Shown here: positions 56,623-64,000 of the stretch, piece by piece
How the letters are laid out: each line of letters begins with the position of its first letter
Position numbering within the stretch: the first letter of the stretch is position 1
Source of the DNA: Aspidiotus rigidus
Lineage: Eukaryota > Arthropoda > Insecta > Hemiptera > Diaspididae
Length of the DNA stretch: 64,000 nt
Direction of reading: 5' to 3'
Assembly (NCBI GenBank): GCA_035079385.1
Contig: JAVHKY010000054.1
Location: forward strand, 9,835,501-9,899,500
Program-made: the position numbers and the translations under genes
The notes under the pieces: generated by a model
What the model saw: the letters and a program-made list of their open reading frames with translations, nothing else
Databases searched by the model: none
Told to the model about the DNA's origin: nothing

Positions 56623-58969
56623 TATATGATAGGAGGGGGACTTAGAAGAATTTCAAGTCTCGAGCTATATATGATAGGAGGGGGACCTAGAAGATTTAGA
56701 AGAATTTCACGTCTCGAGCTATATATGATAGGAGGGGGGGGGGGACTTGGAAGAATTTTGACTTTCAAGCTACCGTTCGCCGTCCGCTGTCCAACCAAAA
56801 ACTTGGAAAAATTTTGAGACTCGAGCTATATATGATAGGAGGGGGACTTAGAAGAATTTCGAGTCTCGAGCTATATACGATAGGAGGGGGACTTAGAAGA
56901 ATTTCGAGCCTCGAACTATATATGATAGGAGGGGGACTTGGAAGAATTTCGAGCCTCGAACTATATATGATAGGAGGGGGACTTGGAAGAATTTCAAGTC
57001 TCGAGCTATATATGATAGGAGGGGGACTTAGGAGATTTAGAAGAATTTCAAGTCTCGAGCTATATATAATGGGGGGGGGGGGGAGGGACTTGGAAGAATT
57101 TTGACTTTCGAGCTACCGTCCGCCGTCCAACCAAAAACTTGAGACTCGAGCTATATATGATAGGAGGGGGACTTAGAAGATTTAGAAGAATTTCAAGTCT
57201 CGAGCTATATATGATAGGAGGGGATTTAGAAGAATTTCGAGCCTCGAACTATATATGATAGGAGGGGGACTTGGAATAATTGTTACTTCCGAGCTATATA
57301 TGATAGAAGGGGGACTTAGAAGAATTTCAAGTCTCGAGCTATATATGATAGGAGGGGGACTTAGAAGAATTTCGAGTCTCGAGCTATATATGATAGGAGG
57401 GGGACTTAGAAGAATTTCGAGTCTCGAGCTATATATGATAGGAGGGGGACTTAGAAGAATTTCGAGCCTCGAACTATATATGATAGGAGGGGGACTTGGA
57501 AGAATTTCGAGCCTCGAACTATATATGATAGGAGGGGGACTTAGAAGAATTTCAAGTCTCGAGCTATATATGATAGGAGGGGGACCTAGAAGATTTAGAA
57601 GAATTTCAAGTCTCGAGCTATATATGATAGGAGGGGGGGGGGGACTTGGAAGAATTTTGACTTTCGAGCTACCGTCCGCCGTCCAACCAAAAACTTGAGA
57701 CTCGAGCTATATATGATAGGAGGGGGACTTAGAAGATTTAGAAGAATTTCAAGTCTCGAGCTATATATGATAGGAGGGGATTTAGAAGAATTTCGAGCCT
57801 CGAACTATATATGATAGGAGGGGGACTTGGAATAATTGTTACTTCCGAGCTATATATGATAGAAGGGGGACTTAGAAGAATTTCAAGTCTCGAGCTATAT
57901 ATGATAGGAGGGGGACTTAGAAGAATTTCGAGTCTCGAGCTATATATGATAGGAGGGGGACTTAGAAGAATTTCGAGTCTCGAGCTATATATGATAGGAG
58001 GGGGACTTAGAAGAATTTCGAGCCTCGAACTATATATGATAGGAGGGGGACTTGGAAGAATTTCGAGCCTCGAACTATATATGATAGGAGGGGGACTTAG
58101 AAGAATTTCAAGTCTCGAGCTATATATGATAGGAGGGGGACCTAGAAGATTTAGAAGAATTTCAAGTCTCGAGCTATATATGATAGGAGGGGGGGGGGGG
58201 GACTTGGAAGAATTTTGACTTTCGAGCTACCGTCCGCCGTCCGCTGTCCAACCAAAAACTTGGAAAAATTTTGAGACTCGAGCTATATATGATAGGAGGG
58301 GGACTTAGAAGAATTTCGGGTCTCGAGCTATATGATAGGAGGGGGACCTGGAAGATTTAGAAGAATTTCAAGTCTCGAGCTATATATGATAGGAGGGGGA
58401 CTCAAAAGAATTTCAAGTCTCGAGTTATAGACGAATTTCGAGCCTCGAACTATATATGATAGGAGGGGGACTTGGAAGAATTTCGAGCCTCGAACTACAT
58501 ATGATAGGAGGGGGACTTCGAAGAATTTTGAGACTCGAGCTATATGATAGGAGGGGGACCTAGAAGATTTAGAAGAATTTCAAGTCTCGAGCTATATATG
58601 ATAGGAGGGGGACTCAAAAGAATTTCAAGTCTCGAGCTATATATAATAGGGGGGGGGGGACTTGGAAGAATTTTGACTTTCGAGCTACCGTCCGCAGTCC
58701 GCCGTCCATCCAAAAACTTGAAAATATTTTGAGACTCGAGCTATATATGATAGGAGGGGGACTTGGAAGATTTAGAAGAATTTCGAGTTTTGAGCTATAT
58801 ATGATAGGAGGGGGACTTGGAAGAATTGTTACTTCTGAGCTATATATGATAGAAGGGGGACTTAGAAGAATTTCGACTCTCGAGCTATATATGATAGGAG
58901 GGAATGTAGAATGATAATTTCGATTTGAATTATATGACAAGACTATCAACTCAGTTCGACACCACCTAA

Positions 58970-59060
58970 GAGGTCGAGTTAAGGAATTGCGGGTTCCCCG
59001 CTGTCATTGCAACGTCTGCAATGGCTTCTAATTTTTTTTTTTTTTTTTTCCAATAGTGAA
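58970..59060 (+). repeat. Dispersed-element end after the minisatellite
   Basis: CCCCGCTGTCATTGCAAC and GCAATGGCTTCTAATTTTTT correspond to 18765-18805. A 22-bp T-run follows. Confidence 0.5.
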
Positions 59061-60735
59061 AATATTGTACATTTTTACCTCGTGATGGATTTATCCTACT
59101 AGTCGTCTGGATTACAATATCAGTGCAGCAAAAAACTCTCGTCACCAACCGAAGACGACATTTAATACCCAGCGCTCAGTCTTTTATGAACGGATTGTGT
59201 ATTAAAATCTACTGACGCAGACTCACAGAATGCGTAAATTGTGCCAATTTTTTTTCTTTCTCTGTTCTACAAATGTCGAATAATTTGATGGCTCAACTTG
59301 ACGAAAGCAACGGTATTTAACGCATTATCGAATTCGTACCTCACGAAAACCGTCATCTAACTTATCACCAATAAATACGATTTTTTTTTTTTTTCGTCCT
59401 TTTTTCGACGAACAATTATTTTTCTCTCGTTCCAAAGGAAAATAATTTCTTTTTCAATCCAATCCTCAAAAAACTTCTGCGCTATCTTTCTACTCAACAA
59501 GTTCATTGTTTTTCTTTCATTTCTTTTTGCTTTCGTCGCGTGGATTCAATATAAAGTTATGATATTTGGTATCAGATTAAAAATCTTGGCACATTTTAAG
59601 ATTAATATATTAAAACATGCCAAGGTCTTCTACATAGGTGTCTCTACGTCGTTACAAGAAGTACAAAATACCGTAATAGTACGTAGGTACTACTTATCAA
59701 TTTATTATCGTACATTATTCGGCATTTAATTTTTACGCGAACAAAATAAGGAAAGAATGGAAATGAGAAGACACAGGATTCTCATAATGGTGACGTTCCA
59801 AATGCGTCACAATTTTTTCGCAGCATAATAACACATTTTTCGATATCATTCGAGGAAGATTTTAGTCTCTATAGAGTTACGCAGTGAATATACGTAAATA
59901 TATATACGAATAATAAAATGCATCTTGGGCAATCTTTCCTCTCGCGTATACATCTCAATACGTGATTGAGATTCCTCTTATTCCTACAAAAGGTCTACGA
60001 GCATATATTGTACTTGTACCCCATAAAGGCGAAACTCGAATCACAAGAAGGCAGTATTCGCGAGAGAGAGGAAATACTTTGGAAATTTATTTTCCAATAT
60101 TTTCCGAATAAATTGCCTCCGAGAGGCCACCGCATGTAGGAGTAAGAATGGGAATGAACATCTCAATAATATGAAACAGAATGAGCCCGTTGGAAAAATG
60201 TGGAATCCAATAAGCGTGCGAGTATACGACTGCTATGGATATCTTCGATAGCCGAAATGATTCGATTACGACGGTAGTTTAATTTTTGTAACATTCTATT
60301 CGAACAATATGTACGTACCAGAAGGAAACTGGGTAACCATTTTCGCGTAAGTTTATCTCTTGAGCATTGAAAAAATGGGCACAATCTATATTATACTATA
60401 TATCGCGGACGCCTACGCTGATTTAAGAAATCTCGTAACTTATCTCTGTGGAAATCGAATGTATTATACGAAGCAGGTGTACAGGATGTGGGAGAGCAAA
60501 AGTGGATTTTTCGAATCTAGATAATATTTCCGGTGTAAACATTGGAAGAGACAACTTTTACTTCTACGGACAATTCGAGAATCTTTCTCGTCAACTACTA
60601 GGCACAAACTTTACTCTTCGAGATCCATAGACAATTTGAATAAGTACGTATACGTTTGAAAACCAATTTCCAATTCTGAAATATGAGAAAAAGTAAAACC
60701 TGAGAAGATGAAAAACTCGGAGAGTTGCTAAAAAT
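59061..60735. other. Unannotated intergenic DNA
   Basis: No recognised gene or element. Short frames at 60163-60384 (minus) and 60448-60630 (plus) have no motif. Confidence 0.45.
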
Positions 60736-60739
60736 CAAA

Positions 60740-61125
60740 GAAGACAGATCTGGCGTTGAAACATTTTGGAATCTCAAGTGCTACGCAGTGAGGGAACGCC
60801 TCAGTTTCGACGAACCGTTGCAGAGATTAGTTCACTCAGTGCACAAGGTTACTGCCGAACAAGCAACAGAGAGATTTGCGTGGCTAAAGATGAAACAGGA
60901 ATGTAGGAAACGGGCGCAGACTGGTTTAAATTATAGGTTGTCATAGCGTACACCTTTGGGTGAATAGGGTTCGAACACGTCCATGTAGATATTGTCGGAC
61001 TCCTGCCTCCATCTGCATGAAAGACATTTCTAGTGACTATGATTGACAGGACAAGTTGATGGCCAGAAGTCATTCCACCAATACCATAACAGTAAAAGCA
61101 GTCGTTAATGACATATTATAAGAAC
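60740..61125 (+). pseudogene. Ty3/Gypsy integrase fragment
   Basis: RLVHSVHKVTAEQATERFAW then LKMKQECRKRAQ (zinc-binding N-terminal region, cysteines partly lost) are followed, after a stop and frameshift near 60945, by HVHVDIVG.LPPS (first catalytic D) and by MIDRTS.WPEVIPP near 61040-61075. The order matches a Gypsy integrase start. It is a different lineage from the 6.3-7.4 kb copy. Only the beginning of the core survives. Confidence 0.72.
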
Positions 61126-62870
61126 CTCTAGCTTTCTTCCTGCCTTGAACGGAGATTCTTTCCTCTCTTCACCTCTCCACTATTTCTTTTTAAAAAATCA
61201 ATTTTGAAGGAAAAGTCACAACAGTAAAACCTCTGATTAGCGGACACTCGCGGTCACCTGAAATGTGTTTGTTATTTAGAGATGTCTGGTACTCATAGGA
61301 AAAAAGAAAAAAAACACCTTTCCCTGGACCCTCCCCGAAACGGGATACGGATCTGATCTTTCATTTTTAGGGTCCCAGATCCGAATTCAAAAAGATTCCG
61401 TCGGTAATTTTAGATAAGGAGATGAAGTTCGCCGGAGTGATCAGGGATCCGAATAAAGATTGCTGATGAAGAATGATGCGCATGTATTTCGAGGAAAGGG
61501 TAAGTTTCGACAGACAGAAACGTAAAACAAGAATAGTGAGAAAATCCAAGGAAAAAGAAGGAAAATTACCTCTAAAAGAAGATAGTTAGGTACCCTTCAA
61601 ATAATTGTAATCAAGCGGTGGCAGGAAAAGTAAAATAAGAAGTAGTTAAGGCAACGGGTTCCAATCAGACTGTCCTACTTAGAAAGACTATCTTATCACG
61701 CACTGTAGGTGCCTTTCTTCATGAGCGTTCGTAATGCTGAGGCATGGACTAGAGAAAATTAAGCGTCTGATTTTATGGTAATGACTTTTCGACCATACGC
61801 GTTATCGCGAACAAGTGTCAATATTATTTTTACAGCTGACTTTTACGCGGCGACGAAAAAAATTTTACAATACACATATCATAGGGTGTTAAATACCGTA
61901 CACATTATAGCTGTGTGACTTCACTCTTTCAACTTCTACATATTCGTACGTATAATACAGGTATTGTACAGTTAATGTACACGTACACGTTCAAGGTTGA
62001 CGTCTAAACTGTTGCATTAGTAGACAGCGTCAACGTTTCGCAGGCCTGCGGCAATATCATGAATGAAGTACGAGGTTCTGCTCGAAATCCAAACAAACAA
62101 ATATGTAAAATACAGTACGAGAGACAGAAAAGATAATCTAGATATGAACTTATCAAACTATCAACACGTAGAATTCCCTCGAGCCTGCAGCTCTTCAGCA
62201 TCATTTCATCGTGTAATCTAAATTCGCGGATTAATTTCGACAACCTCAATTTTTGTGGCGGGCGTTTAATTCGTAAAGAAAAAAAAAAAAAAAAAAAAAT
62301 GCGGAAATGAATCGAGTTTAGGTCGTCACATAATTCAACGGGGAGCTTAAAAATTATTATTTATTGATAAATTATTCGCGAATTAAATTTTAATCTTTCC
62401 TAATTTCGAGTTAACACGATGAAGAAACGTTCTTTTCATGTACAATCGTCCAACTTCCTGATTCTATTGACGACACACAAAAAGTTGCCGGTCCAAAGCA
62501 GACCGGTGGTACCATCGGATGAAATTCGTAAATTGCTGTTATTAGGATATTTTCAACTCTACAATTCCTTACACCTATACGGACTTAAGTTCGCGTATAA
62601 ATCAAAAATTATTGTTAACGAGATAATTTCCAAGACTTCCAAACACCAACACGAAACGTTTCCTTCTTTTAGGCAGCAAATTTTCACTTTTGGTACAATT
62701 TTACGTAGCTTACCAGAGAAGAAATGAAAATACGTGGCGTGATGTAGACCTAAACACTACACACATATAAACCAGGGAAACTCTACTTTCGCATGTAACG
62801 AAGTATTTGCCTTGTTGGGGGGATGGCTCCCACTCGCTCGTTTGGTGGGAAAAATGAAGAAAACAATCTA
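61126..62870. other. Unannotated DNA with a possible pogo/Tigger-like end
   Basis: ACAGTAAAACCTCTGATTAG at about 61222 resembles a pogo/Tigger-type TIR, but no partner was found. A 102-residue plus frame (62419-62727, starting MKKRSFHVQSSNFLILLTTH) has no recognised domain. An A-run lies at 62278-62299. Confidence 0.3.
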
Positions 62871-62874
62871 GTGG

Positions 62875-64000
62875 AAAAGTATGATCAAATACTGGGCCAG
62901 AGATATGTACTTGTAGATGATATCCTAATTGTGTGGTCAGACATTATAGACAGGTGGACCTATGACTTCAGATCGCGAGTAATGCAGAGGAAGGTCACAA
63001 ATCTACAAAAGAAGATCCAACAGAACAGGCTGATTTTGACAAAGGCGGACAAAGGCAACACGTTAGAGGTAATGGAGAAGGAGGACAACACCCGAAAAGT
63101 GAAGTCGTACATCGCAGTGAGTGGATACCAAGAGCTGACAAAGGACCCAACACAGAAATACCAAGATGACCTGAATGCTGTGTTGAAACGTAACAATGTA
63201 CCCGGCAATGGAAGGACGCTTGAGATGAACCCGGTTGCACCGAAACTCAAGGGGCTTGTAAAACTCTACAAAGCGAGCCGTCTGATGAGACCGCTAGTCA
63301 ACAGCATTCAATCACCATGCTACAAGATAGCAAAGATCATAGCCACATTCCTGAAAGAAAACTACCAGTTTGCACCCCGACGTAGCGAAGTATCAGAAAC
63401 AACGGAGAGTTGATTGAGCAACTGGACGAGTTGAAAATCAAGAGTAACGAAAAGCTGATATCATTTGATATGGCAAACATGTTTGGTTCCATACCAAAGG
63501 AGGAACTTCTCATTTTGCTCAAAAACAACAAATACCATTGGAACCCCGATGGGCCGTAATACGCCAACTTAGTGGAAGAGATCTTGAGCCAGAACTACTG
63601 CCGCTTTAATAACAGGTTCTACAGTCAGGAGAGGCGACTTGCGATGGGATCACCACTGTCACCACTACTGGCGGAGGTATTCATGAATGATATGGATTGA
63701 AGAGCAGCAACTTCAGAAACTCGATCAAACACTGAGCCAGATATGTAGATGATATCTAATTGTGTGGTCAGGCATTGATAGACAGGTGAATCTATTCCTT
63801 TCAGAAAATAACGAGATGAATGAGAGCATCAAATTCACGGTGGAAAAAGGCAATGAGACCATCGACTATTTGGACCTTACACTCACACTGGAGAACAACA
63901 GGATAGAATACAAAATCTACAGGAAGCCGACGCTTACTGACACCATCATCCCAATTGACACCTACCACCACCCCAGGCACAAGTTCGCGGCAAACCAGAA
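62875..64000 (+). pseudogene. PLE-A copy 4 (rearranged, runs off window)
   Basis: A fragment of the RT palm (YVLVDDILIVWSDIIDRW, about 62905-62960) is joined directly to an earlier part of the RT (MQRKVTNLQKKIQQNRLILT, then KADKGNTLEVMEKED, about 62980-63090). From there the order is normal: LMRPLVNSIQSPCYK, LISFDMANMFGSIPKEELL (about 63455-63510), AMGSPLSPLLAEVF (about 63640), a VDD region with frameshift near 63745, and SIKFTVEKGNETIDYLDLTL to the end. Frameshifts occur near 63385 and 63700, with a stop at 63558. Same family as copies 1-3. Confidence 0.87.

Larger units (their letters stand above)
53985..58905 (+). repeat. 45-bp minisatellite array (interrupted)
   Basis: The unit starts GAGCTATATATGATAGGAGG and continues with a GGGACTT(A/G)GAAGAATTTC(G/A)AGTCTC segment. 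Array parts are 53985-54913 and 56623-58905. Variants include a 12-13 bp insert (AGATTTAGAAGAATTTC), G-runs of 8-15, and a longer block with CCGTCCGCCGTCCAACC. That block repeats with a 556-bp period (57121 and 57677), i.e. a higher-order repeat. 45 is a multiple of three, so open frames (MIGGGLRRISSLELY repeated) persist on plus, with others on minus. I do not regard them as genes. Confidence 0.93.

Noticed and set aside
54205..58732. Repetitive 15-residue protein (MIGGGLRRISSLELY repeats) in several frames
   Set aside because: The unit length is a multiple of three, so the array stays open by arithmetic. No start context or flanking unique coding sequence.
53985..58905. CRISPR-like regular repeats
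   Set aside because: Units are directly adjacent without unique spacers, in eukaryotic satellite context.

Overview
This window looks like eukaryotic, repeat-dominated nuclear DNA, most likely from an insect or another arthropod. It is AT-rich, has no operons, Shine-Dalgarno sites or long uninterrupted genes, and is filled with broken transposable elements. These include Penelope-like elements (PLEs) with GIY-YIG endonucleases, Ty3/Gypsy and BEL/Pao relics, an R1-like LINE, a hAT element, a Polinton-type DNA polymerase, foldback elements and satellites. I cannot name the species. I found no host gene I would defend; two short exon-like open stretches near 35.1 and 35.5 kb are the only weak candidates.

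Layout. 0-2.3 kb: unannotated DNA with homopolymer runs. 2.37-5.34 kb: a nearly complete but disabled PLE (family PLE-A) on the minus strand, bounded by ~388-bp inverted terminal repeats; each repeat carries a hammerhead-ribozyme-like fold and an array of CCAAT boxes. 5.4-7.6 kb: a Gypsy integrase relic whose C-terminal segment and LTR-like flank recur in inverted orientation. 8.9-13.35 kb: a repeat of the 'CATG' family interrupted by a 3.85-kb PLE-B insertion with 12-bp target-site duplications (TSDs) and two 1,391-bp, ~99% identical inverted arms. 16.9-18.2 kb: a second PLE-A copy ending in a (CT)n tract. 23.7-24.8, 27.8-28.4, 39.2-39.6 and 40.4-42.2 kb: DNA transposons with clear terminal inverted repeats (TIRs). 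29.6-30.5 kb: another PLE-B relic. 31.6-32.9, 35.6-36.1 and 45.8-47.2 kb: further CATG-family copies.

36.1-39.2 kb: a decayed Polinton-type protein-primed polymerase gene, split by a 1.76-kb LTR element with 195-bp LTRs and the TSD CCTGG. That element keeps only the tail of a BEL/Pao pol plus a small basic ORF, with four copies of a 25-nt stem-loop between them. 45.2-47.6 kb: three transposons nested inside each other. 50.4-51.9 kb: R1-like LINE relic. 54-58.9 kb: a 45-bp minisatellite with a 556-bp higher-order period, interrupted by a young 1.7-kb LTR-type element (identical 182-bp LTRs, TSD TATAT) that carries five tandem stem-loops. 60.7-61.1 kb: Gypsy integrase relic. 62.9 kb to the end: a fourth PLE-A copy running off the window.

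The elements mostly record successive insertions rather than a cooperating gene set. The best leads are the hammerhead folds, the two structurally parallel mini-LTR elements with repeated hairpins, the foldback element with 9-bp TSDs and a nested MITE, and the large PLE-B palindrome. All calls are from reading sequence by eye; no database search was run.
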